Below are positions 35,135-47,300 of a stretch of DNA of 64,000 bases, piece by piece. The stretch's first letter is position 1. Each line of letters starts with the position of its first letter. The notes below the pieces were generated by a model. It did not search any database and had not been told where the DNA came from. It was given only the letters and a program-made list of their open reading frames with translations. The stretch comes from Chitinophaga sancti (GTDB taxonomy: Bacteria; Bacteroidota; Bacteroidia; Chitinophagales; Chitinophagaceae), in the NCBI RefSeq assembly GCF_034087045.1, contig NZ_CP139247.1, forward strand, positions 3,746,001 to 3,810,000, in the 5' to 3' direction. Made by a program: the position numbers and the translations under genes.

Positions 35135-35865
35135 GGTACTTCCTTACACTAATTATTAGTATAGCTGCTGCTCTGTCTGTACAGGCACAGGATACTGCAG
35201 CTATTGCGAAAGCGATCAATATCTTTCGTCGGGTGCAGGCCAAAAGCCAGCAACAACCGGTAAGTTTTGAAGTGAATTATACTTATTCCAATGAGTCTAC
35301 ACCCGGAACATTGCTGGATAGTCTGAAGGGAAAGATAGAGATAAGCGGAGAGAACTATCGTAGTACGCTGGATAATACTGAGACGATTCGGAATGCTAAA
35401 TATAGCATTGTACTATTTAAAGAGGATAAGCTCATGTACCTGGCCGCGAACAGTAAATCAGCTTCTCCTGCTGATCCGCTGGAGACATTGAATGCATTAC
35501 TGAAAGGAGCGACTAATAGTACATTCAGTTATCAGAAACGAAATACAATTATCAATGTTTCGTTTCCTGCCGGAGGCAATTGCAAACAGTTATCTATAAC
35601 AATAGATACCGTCTCACAAAGATTGTTATCCATGCAGTATATCCTGAAAACAACCTTGTTGATGGGTGACGAGATGAAGAATGAAGTGCCGGAAGGATAT
35701 GAGGAATATGCACAGGTGAAAGCGAGCTTCTTTAATTATAAAGACATACCATTGAATAGCAGCCGTTTTGATGAGAAGGCTTTCTTTTATAAAGATGGGG
35801 ATGCATTTAAAGTGACGCCTGAATATGAAGACTATAGCATTTTCGTAGGCACACCTGGACTATAA
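35131..35865 (+). CDS. Secreted LolA-like protein (244 aa) of the Rhs operon
   Basis: A signal peptide (MRYFLTLIISIAAALSVQAQ) precedes a half-barrel-like pattern of strands (VSFEVNYTYSNES, LKGKIEISGENYR, KYSIVLFKEDKLMYL, FSYQKRNTIINVSF, RLLSMQYIL). This resembles LolA-type carriers of hydrophobic cargo in overall plan, although no sequence motif is decisive. The 4-bp overlap with the previous gene and a 37-bp gap to the next indicate co-transcription. It may be a periplasmic chaperone for the giant proteins. Confidence 0.55.
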   Translation: MRYFLTLIISIAAALSVQAQDTAAIAKAINIFRRVQAKSQQQPVSFEVNYTYSNESTPGTLLDSLKGKIEISGENYRSTLDNTETIRNAKYSIVLFKEDKLMYLAANSKSASPADPLETLNALLKGATNSTFSYQKRNTIINVSFPAGGNCKQLSITIDTVSQRLLSMQYILKTTLLMGDEMKNEVPEGYEEYAQVKASFFNYKDIPLNSSRFDEKAFFYKDGDAFKVTPEYEDYSIFVGTPGL

Positions 35866-35902
35866 ATTTTAAAATACTATACCTAAGAAATAATTATCAA
35901 TC

Positions 35903-38900
35903 ATGATTCTGGAAGTAGCTGCAAGGGGGAAAAAGACATTTGCTGCAGTCATGCTGGCCCTGCTGTACATTGAGACAGTACTGCCAATGAATGCACTGGC
36001 GGCGGTAAGAAGTGGGTACCCTGTCAGAGCCATTGTCCCTGTTCCCGACAAGGCCAATAAGAAGTTAATGCCGGTGGTCGTTAATAATGCCCCACACCAC
36101 CCGGCGATCATTCAGACAAATTCAAAAGTCCTTGAACCGAAGGCAGAAGGAATGCAACCACGTTCAGAAGGTTTGCAACCTAAACCTGAAGATATCGGCG
36201 GTCCCGGCCAACCTGAAACCCAGGCATTCACCTCTGTGAATGGAGATAATTTAGTAGATCTCTTTTCCGGCGATTTCTCCTACAAGGTGCCTTTGATGGA
36301 TGTAGGCGGTTACCCGATAGCACTGGGATATAACAGTGGCATCTCCATGGACCAGGAACCAAGTTGGGTTGGATTGGGCTGGAACGTCAATCCAGGTACT
36401 ATCACACGTAACATGCGTGGATTACCGGATGAATTTAACGGTGCCGATAGTGTTCGAAAAGTACAATATATGAAGGAAACAGAATCCTGGGGTGTAAACC
36501 TGGGAGCAGGGTATGAATTATTTGGAACACCTAGTGATCAAGCCAGGTCAGCCAGTGACGCTTCATCTATTGGAACTTTGGATTTCGGCATAGCCTTTAC
36601 TTATAACAACTATAGGGGATATGGAATAGAATCTTCTATTTCCCCCGGATTGAACGCGGGTTCAAAGACATTCCCCGGACTGTCAGGGGGATTATCCCTG
36701 ACGAATAGCTCTACAGATGGTCTTACATCAGGGGTATCTCTGTTCTATCAGCAAGGTGTAAAAGAGGCAAGCCAAACGAATACCGGTGCTGCTGCGACAG
36801 CCTCCGTATCTGGGTCTTATAATACCCGTGCAGGGTTAAAAGACCTGCAATTTTCCGTAGGAGACAGGTTATACCGCACAACCGGTAAAAATAATCCTAC
36901 TAAAGGTACCAGTGGCGCTTTTCAGTCAAGTATATCTTTTGCCCGTCAGGCATACACCCCACAAATTACTTTCCCTTATACAAGTACTGCCTTTAGTTTT
37001 ACCGCAAAGGTGGGTTCTGTAGCAATATCATATCACCCATATATCCGTGCAGCCTATAACCATGCTAAGCAGGAAATTGCAGGTGCAGATACTGCCCTTA
37101 TATTGCCCGCATTCGGTTACCTGAACTATCAGAATGCTAATGGTAAACCCAGCTCACTCCTGGATTATAACATCGAAAAGGAAATGCCTTATCGTGAAAA
37201 GCCGGCAATTCCGACCATTGGTATTCCAGCTTACACATATGATGTATTTGCCATTTCCGGGGAGGGCACAGGTGGAATGTTCCGCGCATATAGAGGTGAT
37301 ATCGGTTATGTGTATGATCACCAGATGAAAACAAAGGATGGGTCCATCAGTGGTAGCATCGATCTTGGTTTTGGACAAACATTCCACTGGGGAGCCGATT
37401 TTAACCTTACACGTGCCAACTCTGAAAATGGTCCATGGACGGCGTTGAATGCGATGGCAGCCGTTGCCCCATTTAAAAATTCAAACGGATTATACGAAGC
37501 TTCTTATTTCAGAAACCCGGGTGAAACTACAGTAAACGATAAGAGCTGGCAGAATGCATTAGGTGGGGATGATGTAGTCGTGACCAGATTATACCAATCC
37601 AGCAAAAGTGATCCTGATATTTACGCAAAAAATCTGCTGGATAAATACAGGAACGATTCTCTGAAAGAAACAGTTACTGTAACCAGCCGTTCTTCCAGTA
37701 GAGCAGTACGTGATAAACGTACACAGGTTATTTCTTACCTGACAGCCGAAGAAGCCAGTACTGCAGGATTATCTAAATATATTGATAACTACGGTGAAAA
37801 CAAGTTCCCGCTGCAGAGTTGCGATATGACCTATCCTTCTGATCTTGATTCACAGGGATTGAGAGGAGACTACTACAGCGGACAAGGTTTTGAACGTTTT
37901 TTATTCTCCAAAACTGATAAGATTGTCAACTATGGTTCAACCATCGAGTTTCAGGCGTCAGAACCTACAGGAGCACCTAAAGTAAATACTAATTTCTCTG
38001 TTCGCTGGACCGGCAGATTGAAAACAGATGTCACAGGCAGATATGTGTTTTCTACCAGGACTGATGATGGGATTCGCTTATACCTCAATGACTCTCTCAT
38101 CATTAAGAACTGGACAGGTAAACCTGCTGACTATGAAGATACCGCTGTAGTAAACCTGGTAGCAGGGGAAAACTACAAGTTAGTAATGGAATATTTCCAG
38201 AAGAAGGAGAAAGCAATTGCCAGATTGCAATGGAGATTTGCTGGCCAGGCTACACAGGCTATTCCAACGCCGAATTTATACCTGGAATCGACGAAGACTT
38301 CTTTCCCAACCAGTGATGGTGCCATAGTAAGAGAAAAACGTGTAAATACTTTCCGCAAGAAAAATCATATCTCCGAAATAGATGTGCTAAATGCAGATGG
38401 CCGCCGTTATATATATGGTGTACCTGTATACAATTTCCTGCAAAAGGACGTCACTTTTTCTGTAGATGCAAACAAAGGGGATAAGGCATCTGGTTTGGTA
38501 GGTTATGTACCTAATGTAGATAATGCAGTCGGCAATCCGAATGGTAATGATAATTACTTCAGTAAGGAAGAAATGCCTGCTTATCCACATAGCTTCCTGC
38601 TATCAGCGATCCTCTCACCTGATTATGTCGACCTTACCGGAGATGGCATTACACCTGATGACCCGGGAGATGCCATTCGCTTTAACTATACGAAAATAGC
38701 CGATAAGAATAACCCTGAAAAATGGCGTATACCTTATAATAATAAAGCAAATTATAACCAGGGTTTACAAACAGATAACAGGGATGATAAGGGTAGCTAT
38801 TTATATGGTGAGAAAGAATTGTGGTATCTGAACTCTATTGAGTCCAAGAATATGATGGCTATTTTTTGGGTGTCTAATCGCGAAGACCTGCCGGGTATGG

Positions 38901-41900
38901 ATGAGAATGGAAATGTGCAGGCAGTTGGTCAGCATAAGAAATTAGATTCTATCAAGTTATATTCTAAATCAGATTACCTGAGCTATGGCAACAATGCATT
39001 AGCTATCAAAACGGTACACTTCAGGTATAGTTATTCCCTTTGTAAAGGCGTGAACCCCAATAATGCCAATGGGAAACTAACACTTGATAGTTTATGGTTT
39101 ACCTATAATGGTAATCAGCGAAAGGATAAAAATGCTTATGTATTTAAGTATAATTCCAATAATCCGGCCTATCAGACTAACTATTACGATCGCTGGGGGA
39201 ACTATAAAAATCCTTCCCAGAATCCCGGGGCACTCAATAATGCAGAATATCCGTATGCACTGCAGGACAGTACACAGGCTGCTACAAATGCTGCTGCGTG
39301 GACACTGGATCAGATCAAGCTTCCTTCTGGTGCAACAATGAAAGTTGATTACGAAAGTGACGATTATGCATTTGTTCAGAACAGGCGTGCCGCTCAGTTA
39401 TTCCGGATTGCAGGTTTCAGTGCTGGTATACCAGGCTCCCAGAGCAGTCTGAAAAATGAATTGTATAGTCTTACCAATGAACCTACATATGTAGGAATCA
39501 ACGTTCCCAAACCAGTGAGCAGTAATCAGGAACTATATAGCCGCTACCTGGAAGGAATGGATACATTGTTCTTTAAGGTATTTGTAAAAATGCCTACCGA
39601 TAAATTTGGTAGTGGTAGTGAATACGTAAACTGTTATGCTACGATAGAGCCAGGTAATTATGGCTATTATAATAATGGGTTCTCCATTTGGTTGAAGCTG
39701 CAAACAGTCAACAAAGCAGGGGAAGTAGTGTCTGGTGGTTATAATCCGGTAGCAAAAGCCGCTATGCAGTTCCTTCGTCTGAACCTCCCATCCAAAGCAT
39801 ATCCTGGCTCTCAGACAGGTGATAACCTGACGCCATTGGATGGGGCCAAAATGTTACTGTCACAGGTGACTAATCTCACAGAGATGCTCACAGGTTTTGA
39901 TACAGATGCAAGAATAAAAGGTTGGGCGAAATCTTTTGATACTTCCAGATCCTTTATTCGCCTGGCTAACCCGTATCTGAAGAAATATGGAGGTGGCCTG
40001 CGTGTAAAGAGAGTCTCCATCTTTGACAACTGGAATGCGATGACCAAACAAAAAGAGGCAGTGTATGGACAGGAATATATCTATACAACTACCCGGTCTA
40101 TTAGGGGAGTTGGCGATTCAGTGACTATCAGTAGTGGTGTAGCCACCTGGGAGCCTTCAATTGGTAGTGAGGAAAACCCATGGCGCTTACCTATGCAATA
40201 CAAGGAACAGGCGGCAGTATTAGCGCCTGTGAGCAGCGGATATGTAGAAAGGCCACTGGGCGAATCTTTTTTCCCTGCTCCTGCTGTAGGTTATAGTAAA
40301 GTAAGAGTACGGTCTATCAACACCAAAAATAAACGTTCAGCTAATGGGTATGCGGAAACCCGTTTCTATACCAGTTACGATTTCCCGACTCTCACAGATA
40401 AGACGCCAATAGGAGATAATAAGAAGAGGTTTAAGCCAACATTGGCCAACTTATTGAAAATTGATGCCAAGCACTATATGGGTGTCAGTCAGGGTTTCAA
40501 AGTTGAGTTGAATGACATGAAGGGTAAGATAAAATCTCAGGCAGTGTATGGTGAAGCTGACCCTGATCACGAAATTTCCTACACTGAGAATTATTATCAT
40601 GTAGATGATCAGTCAGCAACTTTCAAGCATTTAAATAATACCGTAAAGGTCATTAATGATACGGGTTTTATTGATGCTTCTGCATCTGTAGGTAAAGATG
40701 TGGAGCTCATGATGAGTATGCGTCAGCAACGTTCAGTTACCAATGCCTACAATTTGAATATTAACTCCGACGGCTGGTTGGTAGGAGCTTTCTTTGCTAT
40801 AATACCGAGCTTACTCAATATCGCTCAACGGGAAGAAACGATCTTCCGTGTACTCGGTACCACAAAAATAGTGAACCGACATGGCCTGCTGGATAGTGTG
40901 GTTGTAAAAGACAAGGGAAGCCGGGTCGTAAGCCGCAATCTTGTTTATGATGGCGAAACGGGTGATGTGGTATTGACAAGTTCACAAAATGAATTTAATG
41001 ATCCGGTATATCATTTTTCAGTTCCTGCGGGTTGGGCGTATGATGGTATGAGTGGCGCCTATAAGAATATTGGTGCTACCGCCGATAACGTAACTATCCG
41101 CGAGGGTAAAATCGTATCCGGGTTACCTGATACAACTATTGTCAAATATTTTGCAGCAGGTGATGAGATCCTGGTATATACCCGTCAAAAGACAGGTGGT
41201 ACGGATTGTGATCCTGAAATCGCAACATGGCCCGCTTTAAGCAGACTCTATGCTGTTGATGCAAATGCGATAAGCGGTGGTACGCCGGATCTTTACTTTG
41301 TAACGAAGGATGGAGCACCATTTACCGGCAACAAAGTAACGATGAAAGTGACCCGTTCCGGCAGAAGGAATATCGCTGCAGTAGCAGGAGAAATAACGAT
41401 GCTGAATAATCCAATCGTTGGTGATACTGCATTGGTCATTAATGCTAACGCTGGTGTGTTAAATGCAACTGCTACGGAATTCAGTCAGTTCTGGAAAGTG
41501 GCGGATAAAAAGAAAAAGGACTCAGTTACAAGTTGTATAACGCAATCTTATGCATTGTATAGTAAGGATTCCTGTGGCGTACATGTATACGGTAACGATA
41601 GTACCGGCGCGTGGTACAAGGCACAGTGTGCCACTGGTAGAGTGTCCAATTATGTATACTATCATATCGACCGTGATATGTATTCTTCTACCGTTAGTCA
41701 GCAGGCTGCAAATGATTCTGCAAAGAAAGCACTGGATTCTCTTGGCCCTGTGTATGCTTCCAGGTTTAGTCCATGTTTGTATCCGAATGCCGCTATGAGC
41801 AGAAACTATGTGAGGAATAATTGTCCTTCAGGTACAGTACCGGATACAACCACTTATACAGTGGCGTATGATACGTATCGTGAAACTACCCAGGCGCAGG

Positions 41901-42742
41901 CTGATGCAGATGCTGCAGCTGATACGGCCGCGAATGGACAGGCTTATGCAAATGCACATGGAAACTGCCTGACTTGTAACTTCTTTGTAAATAAGAAGCC
42001 GGATTCTGAGGATATGCCATCATTCCAGATGATTGCTAGAAACAATCAAACAGGTGTGTCTTATACTTTAGGTGGTGGTGAACAGGTGACACAGTTCCCA
42101 ATATGTAAGGCAATTCCTGAGGGATCTTACACCGTGTATATGTCTGCCATGGAACAATGTTATGCATTTACGAAGGATTCTGTACAACATACACTTACCA
42201 GTGGTACTACCGATTCATCATTTACGACGACGACGCCAATAAATATAGCAGTGTCAAGGAATGGACGGATATATAACAATGCATTTTCGCTCTATGCCAC
42301 CAAACAGGGCTGTGATTCAGGCTATGTAGGATCAACAGTTTCAAAACAGATAGCTGCAAATCTGGCTTATTCTTATGTGTCTCAGTTAGATGCTCAGGAT
42401 AAAGCAGGTGCCAGTTCTTTGAGCGCTTTGCAAGCCACAGCGAATGCGCAGGGGATATGTCTGGATGCAACACATCTGGTAATGAGAACAAAGGCGAATA
42501 GTACTTCAACTTATAGCAGTATCACTTATCAAACCGAAGGAGGGACTGCGACTACGAAGATTTTTGACGATGTTCAATTAACTATTCCTCTTAGTCAGGC
42601 GATGTGGACAATTACCCTGAAAACTATGTCTGGTACTTCAAATGTATCTATAAATGGAGGTGCTACGGAAACTTTTGATAGTAATGGGAAAACATGGCAT
42701 ATCACCGGCCCGCCAATTACCATTGAAATTTGGAATCCGTAA
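35903..42742 (+). CDS. Giant SpvB/TcB-like protein with PA14 and DUF5977 domains (2279 aa)
   Basis: A hydrophobic export sequence (about residues 12-34) is followed by a Pro-rich linker. An SpvB/TcB-like start comes next: FSGDFSYKVPLMDVGGYPIA, LGYNSGI, VGLGWNVNPGTITRNMRGLP, which parallels the GW-and-R motif of Tc toxin B components. A PA14 carbohydrate-binding domain is at about 650-795 (LRGDYYSG, VRWTGRL, FSTRTDDGIRLYLND). The C-terminal 400 residues hold three DUF5977-type Cys repeats, of which the second (about 1966-2022) has NNCPSG and GQAYANAHGNCLTC. It is exported and probably forms part of the shell around the Rhs toxin. It lies 30 bp before the jelly-roll/YD gene. Confidence 0.75.
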   Translation: MILEVAARGKKTFAAVMLALLYIETVLPMNALAAVRSGYPVRAIVPVPDKANKKLMPVVVNNAPHHPAIIQTNSKVLEPKAEGMQPRSEGLQPKPEDIGGPGQPETQAFTSVNGDNLVDLFSGDFSYKVPLMDVGGYPIALGYNSGISMDQEPSWVGLGWNVNPGTITRNMRGLPDEFNGADSVRKVQYMKETESWGVNLGAGYELFGTPSDQARSASDASSIGTLDFGIAFTYNNYRGYGIESSISPGLNAGSKTFPGLSGGLSLTNSSTDGLTSGVSLFYQQGVKEASQTNTGAAATASVSGSYNTRAGLKDLQFSVGDRLYRTTGKNNPTKGTSGAFQSSISFARQAYTPQITFPYTSTAFSFTAKVGSVAISYHPYIRAAYNHAKQEIAGADTALILPAFGYLNYQNANGKPSSLLDYNIEKEMPYREKPAIPTIGIPAYTYDVFAISGEGTGGMFRAYRGDIGYVYDHQMKTKDGSISGSIDLGFGQTFHWGADFNLTRANSENGPWTALNAMAAVAPFKNSNGLYEASYFRNPGETTVNDKSWQNALGGDDVVVTRLYQSSKSDPDIYAKNLLDKYRNDSLKETVTVTSRSSSRAVRDKRTQVISYLTAEEASTAGLSKYIDNYGENKFPLQSCDMTYPSDLDSQGLRGDYYSGQGFERFLFSKTDKIVNYGSTIEFQASEPTGAPKVNTNFSVRWTGRLKTDVTGRYVFSTRTDDGIRLYLNDSLIIKNWTGKPADYEDTAVVNLVAGENYKLVMEYFQKKEKAIARLQWRFAGQATQAIPTPNLYLESTKTSFPTSDGAIVREKRVNTFRKKNHISEIDVLNADGRRYIYGVPVYNFLQKDVTFSVDANKGDKASGLVGYVPNVDNAVGNPNGNDNYFSKEEMPAYPHSFLLSAILSPDYVDLTGDGITPDDPGDAIRFNYTKIADKNNPEKWRIPYNNKANYNQGLQTDNRDDKGSYLYGEKELWYLNSIESKNMMAIFWVSNREDLPGMDENGNVQAVGQHKKLDSIKLYSKSDYLSYGNNALAIKTVHFRYSYSLCKGVNPNNANGKLTLDSLWFTYNGNQRKDKNAYVFKYNSNNPAYQTNYYDRWGNYKNPSQNPGALNNAEYPYALQDSTQAATNAAAWTLDQIKLPSGATMKVDYESDDYAFVQNRRAAQLFRIAGFSAGIPGSQSSLKNELYSLTNEPTYVGINVPKPVSSNQELYSRYLEGMDTLFFKVFVKMPTDKFGSGSEYVNCYATIEPGNYGYYNNGFSIWLKLQTVNKAGEVVSGGYNPVAKAAMQFLRLNLPSKAYPGSQTGDNLTPLDGAKMLLSQVTNLTEMLTGFDTDARIKGWAKSFDTSRSFIRLANPYLKKYGGGLRVKRVSIFDNWNAMTKQKEAVYGQEYIYTTTRSIRGVGDSVTISSGVATWEPSIGSEENPWRLPMQYKEQAAVLAPVSSGYVERPLGESFFPAPAVGYSKVRVRSINTKNKRSANGYAETRFYTSYDFPTLTDKTPIGDNKKRFKPTLANLLKIDAKHYMGVSQGFKVELNDMKGKIKSQAVYGEADPDHEISYTENYYHVDDQSATFKHLNNTVKVINDTGFIDASASVGKDVELMMSMRQQRSVTNAYNLNINSDGWLVGAFFAIIPSLLNIAQREETIFRVLGTTKIVNRHGLLDSVVVKDKGSRVVSRNLVYDGETGDVVLTSSQNEFNDPVYHFSVPAGWAYDGMSGAYKNIGATADNVTIREGKIVSGLPDTTIVKYFAAGDEILVYTRQKTGGTDCDPEIATWPALSRLYAVDANAISGGTPDLYFVTKDGAPFTGNKVTMKVTRSGRRNIAAVAGEITMLNNPIVGDTALVINANAGVLNATATEFSQFWKVADKKKKDSVTSCITQSYALYSKDSCGVHVYGNDSTGAWYKAQCATGRVSNYVYYHIDRDMYSSTVSQQAANDSAKKALDSLGPVYASRFSPCLYPNAAMSRNYVRNNCPSGTVPDTTTYTVAYDTYRETTQAQADADAAADTAANGQAYANAHGNCLTCNFFVNKKPDSEDMPSFQMIARNNQTGVSYTLGGGEQVTQFPICKAIPEGSYTVYMSAMEQCYAFTKDSVQHTLTSGTTDSSFTTTTPINIAVSRNGRIYNNAFSLYATKQGCDSGYVGSTVSKQIAANLAYSYVSQLDAQDKAGASSLSALQATANAQGICLDATHLVMRTKANSTSTYSSITYQTEGGTATTKIFDDVQLTIPLSQAMWTITLKTMSGTSNVSINGGATETFDSNGKTWHITGPPITIEIWNP

Positions 42743-42771
42743 TTAAATTCTTAACACTCCTGATTAAACAT

Positions 42772-44379
42772 ATGAAACGATATATTCTCATACTGATCTA
42801 TAGTTGTTTAATACTGGCAGGCACCAACCTGTACGGACAATCCTCCTGTACCTGCGAATGCCTCAAGCCACTGTTCGACTATCTGATCGCATCCAACCGT
42901 CTCCAAACAAAAGAAACGGACCACATCATCCTTGCATCTCTCCTCAGAGATGCAAGGCTTGCTGGTTACGATGTCTCTTATACCAGGTGTGCAATCCTAT
43001 ATAAGAACATTAATAAGTACTTCTACGCTACCTCTACAGCTACTTCCGGCACCACTTATAATGCCAGAATAGGTGATTGTGAAGTCAATATTAACGCTAC
43101 CAGCTCTGTAACTTTCAATAATCTGCTAAGTAATGCCTGCACCGGCACCGGCGAAACAGTGACCTACCATCTTTCCGGTAGTACTACCACCATCGCTACA
43201 CTATCCATTGGCAATTGTTACACCTGCACAACAGCCGCTTCCGCCCTCTGTTACAGTGCTGTCACCGACACCAGTGTGAATGCGTATACTTATGGGCTGG
43301 CAGGTAACTGGCGTCCCTCCAAAAGCTATGTCTACTATGGTAATCGTGCTGAAACAAATACAACAACCGAAGTAGTGCTCAGAACCGGGGGAACTATATC
43401 TGCCTTTGCTCCATTCTGGAAAGTCGTTAACAAAAAATTGACTGCTCAGCAGGATACTACCCGTTGGGTGTGGAATAGCCAGACAACCCTCTATAACAAA
43501 AAAGGGCTGGAACTGGAAACAAGAGATCCTTTAAACAGATATACCGCTGGCCTGTACGGTTACCAGGACGCCATGATCATTGCCGCTACTCAAAATGCGC
43601 GCTACAGAGAAGCCACCTACGAAGGCTTTGAAGACTATTATTATGGAGTACCTGCTTGTGATGAAGGCTGTAGCATAGGTCGTAACCTGGACTTTTCGGG
43701 GTATAAATCATATATCACTACCGAAGCGCCACATACCGGCAAATACAGCATACGTATACCCAAAGACTCAACAATTGGTATCAGTGCCTCCGTTGAACAG
43801 GCCGATAGTACTTCCCTTGGACTGACTTTTAATACAGGCACGAATCTCTGCACCAGTACGAATATTTTAAAAAGTGTAAAGGCGACCCAGGATGCCCTGT
43901 TGCCAATCTTCTCACCAATAGCAGGCAAACAGATCGTAGTAAGTTGCTGGGTAAAAGAAGCACAACCATGTACTGGCGAGACCTATGTGAACAATCGCCT
44001 TTCCATTGTAGTAAAACGTGCCGGCAATAGTGATACTACTTATACTGCTATTCCTAAAGGCGCTATCATCGAAGGTTGGCAGCGTTATGAGCAGGTCGTA
44101 TCCCTGCCTGCCGGAAGTACCACCTTATCCATCTATTTGAAATCGTTGAATAGTACAGTCGTATACCTGGATGACCTCCGCATTCACCCATACAATGCGA
44201 ACATGAAATCCTTTGCATACGATCCGGGTAATTTAAGGCTGATGGCCGAACTGGACGAAAATAACTATGCAACCTTCTTTGAGTATGATGATGATGGTAC
44301 ATTGATTCGTCAAAAGAAAGAAACGGAAAGAGGAATAAAAACAATTTCAGAAAGCAGAAACGCCCTGTTAAAAGAATAG
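42772..44379 (+). CDS. Secreted jelly-roll/YD-type protein (535 aa) of the Rhs operon
   Basis: ATG 42772 is preferred because it gives the signal peptide MKRYILILIYSCLILAG; the frame upstream overlaps the giant gene. A Cys-containing N-terminal part (CTCECLKPLFDYL) is followed by a carbohydrate-binding jelly roll (about 310-480) with KYSIRIPKDS, IVVSCWVKEAQP, GWQRYEQVVSLPAGSTTLSI and VYLDDLRIHP. The C-terminus has YD-like strands (SFAYDPGNLRLMAELDENNY, FFEYDDDGTLIRQKKETERG). The next gene starts 4 bp after the stop. It is likely a linking piece between the SpvB-like and Rhs proteins. Confidence 0.7.
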   Translation: MKRYILILIYSCLILAGTNLYGQSSCTCECLKPLFDYLIASNRLQTKETDHIILASLLRDARLAGYDVSYTRCAILYKNINKYFYATSTATSGTTYNARIGDCEVNINATSSVTFNNLLSNACTGTGETVTYHLSGSTTTIATLSIGNCYTCTTAASALCYSAVTDTSVNAYTYGLAGNWRPSKSYVYYGNRAETNTTTEVVLRTGGTISAFAPFWKVVNKKLTAQQDTTRWVWNSQTTLYNKKGLELETRDPLNRYTAGLYGYQDAMIIAATQNARYREATYEGFEDYYYGVPACDEGCSIGRNLDFSGYKSYITTEAPHTGKYSIRIPKDSTIGISASVEQADSTSLGLTFNTGTNLCTSTNILKSVKATQDALLPIFSPIAGKQIVVSCWVKEAQPCTGETYVNNRLSIVVKRAGNSDTTYTAIPKGAIIEGWQRYEQVVSLPAGSTTLSIYLKSLNSTVVYLDDLRIHPYNANMKSFAYDPGNLRLMAELDENNYATFFEYDDDGTLIRQKKETERGIKTISESRNALLKE

Positions 44380-44383
44380 CCCT

Positions 44384-47300
44384 ATGCGACAATTATTGCA
44401 AAAATATACCGGCATCTTTAGCGTGCTACTATTATTGCTGATCACAGCAATGGATAGCCATGCCCAGTCAGTCACCGTGCTCCGGCAAACACTGGATAGC
44501 AACAAGATCGCTGTGAATGATAGCATTGTGGTGACAGATGCCACATATTTCGACGTAACTAAACTACCAAAACTAGATACGCCTTATAGCGTAAAAAACG
44601 TCGTTACCTTAAAGATCAATGAATATTCAAAACTTTACCTTCCTTCGGAGTTTACAGCTTCTGTGAAGGTGAGGATTACATATACCAAACCAGACTTTAA
44701 AACCGATACCCTTTCACAGACGCTGACCATTAACTACAAATCTACCGATGCTTATACCAGCAGGTCCAGCTTTGTATTCAGCAATGCGCATAAGGTAAAG
44801 GTGGAGGTATTGAGTGTAACTATTACTGCGGAGAAGGACATTCTTCCTGCATTGACACTGGAAAATGAGATGTACGTTCGCCCCGTATATAAACTGGCTT
44901 GTACGGATGCGGTCACCAGTGTTTCAAATAATGGCGCCCAGTTGGTGGATACCAGTGATGAGCTGACGGTGCAATGGTCAGCAGTGGAAGGAGCAGATGC
45001 TTATGACCTGGAATGGACCCATATTGATTCTACCGCATTGTTCAGATATGGTACACCACTGGATACAGAGGCGGTATTCCGTAACAACGCTACCCGTGTG
45101 ACCATTTCAGGCACCAGCTATAATATACCACTCATGTTCGACGAGCCGGGTATTATATTTTATAGGGTAAGGTCTGTGCAGGAAAGATCCAATAACGTGA
45201 GAATGGAAACTGTATGGAGTTCCAAATACAGTGCTGGATTCGGAAAATTTGGTTATAGCGGACACGAACGCTCTCTCAACTGGCAATCTGCCATCAGCTT
45301 TGCAGAAGAAGGAAAACGTAAGGTCGTAGTCAATTATTATGATGGTAGCTTACACAGTCGTCAGACGGTTACCAAAGATAATAGTACGAATACGGCTATC
45401 GTAGCAGAGACAATGTATGATTACCAGGGGCGGCCTGCTATCCAGGTAATGCCTGCACCTACATTAAGTAATGCAGTAAAATATTTCAGGAGTTTTAATA
45501 ACGCTGCAAATGGAGCTGAGTATGACAAGAACCAATATGATTCCCTGGCTAGCGCCAGTGACTATCTGACTGGCGGTGCAGCAGCGATGTCTTCTTTATC
45601 AGGTGCTAACCAGTATTATTCTGCAAACAACCCTGAGAGCAACCAGGGCGTGAACCGTTACCTGCCAAACTCGAATGGATATGCATTTACCCAGACAGAA
45701 TATACACAGGATAATACAGGCAGGATCAGCAGGCAGAGCGGGGTAGGCGATGTATTTAAATTGGGTAGCAATCATGAGACCCGTTACCAATACGGCAGCC
45801 CAAGCCAGGAGGAACTGGATTTATTATTTGGTACGGATGTAGGAGATAAAACACACTATTTTAAAAATTCCGTAAAGGATGCAAATGGCCAGGTTGCAAT
45901 AACGTATGTTGACATGCATGGCCGAACAATTGCAACAGCACTGGCAGGAAGTCCGGATAGTGCAAATCTTTCCGCATTGCCGGGTGTTACACCGCTGACT
46001 TACCTGGATACATTGTCACGTCAGGGTAGTAATCAAATCAAAGACCTGACACTTGAAACAGTTGAGAGCAAGGTAGTATCTGTTGATGCTACTTATACGT
46101 TCCACTACAATTTGAACACACCTTCTGTAAAGATGCCGGATTGTAATGGTGTCATCGTTAACTATCCTGTACGATACGATCTGTATATTACTATCACGGA
46201 CGACGCAAATAACCAGCGTTTACCTGGTAAAAAAGCCTATGAAAGGGTATTCCGTAACTATACAGCAGGTACAGATCCCACTGCAAATTCAACAGTACAA
46301 AATATCGATGTAACTGATTCATTGGCGTTGACTTCAGGATCTTACCTGATCACGAAACGTCTTGTCGTGAACAGTGATGCACTTGCTTATTACCGGGACA
46401 ATATTTACATGGCCCAATCCCTGTGTAAAACACTGGATGACTTTATCAATGATCAAAGAGCATTGCAGTCTACAACGGAATGTTTACCATCCTGCCAGGC
46501 ATGTTTTGTAAGCATTGGTAGCTGGGATAACTTCCGGGCTAATTATATGAGCATTGGCCAGATCCAGGATACTGCCGCCAGCCGGGGTGCTGCATGGACG
46601 GCTTATGAAGCAGCCATCGATGCCTGTAATGCGCTGTGCGATAGTACTGCTCAGACTACAAATGTATTGAAGCAGATGTTGCTGGATGTAACAGCACCGT
46701 CAGGACAATATGCAGTGCCGGAAAAGAGTGAAAATATCTACTCCATCTTCTATAGTGATTCCGATGTTAAACTGCCTCCATACCAGGATACCCTGATTGT
46801 ATATCTGGATGAGAATGGTAAAAAGGATACAGTATATGATGAACAGACAGGAGCATGGGTAATTCCGCAAAAACTGACTGCCACACAGTTTGGAAGTAAG
46901 TTTAAGTCTTCCTGGGCAAATTCATTATTGAAATATCACCCTGAATATTGTAAATACCTTACTTATATTAAGTATAAGTCAAGTTATGACTGGGATGATA
47001 AAGTTTCAAAAATAGATACCTATGCGGATGCAGTAGCAGCGGGATACCTGAACCCATTGGGAGACTCCTCTACCGGTAATTTTACAATCGTTACCGCTAA
47101 TGTCGATCCGATAAAATATACCAGTATTAAGGATGGTTTGAATAGCCGGATGCAAAACTACATGAAGAGCAATCCCGCTGCTGTAAGCATGTATACTATG
47201 GCGATGGTTCGTGTGAAGTGTCCTTCCGATGGAACGTGTTATCAGACCGGTATTCATCCAACAACTGCTTTTGGTTTGCTGACCTGTACTGCAGATCTGG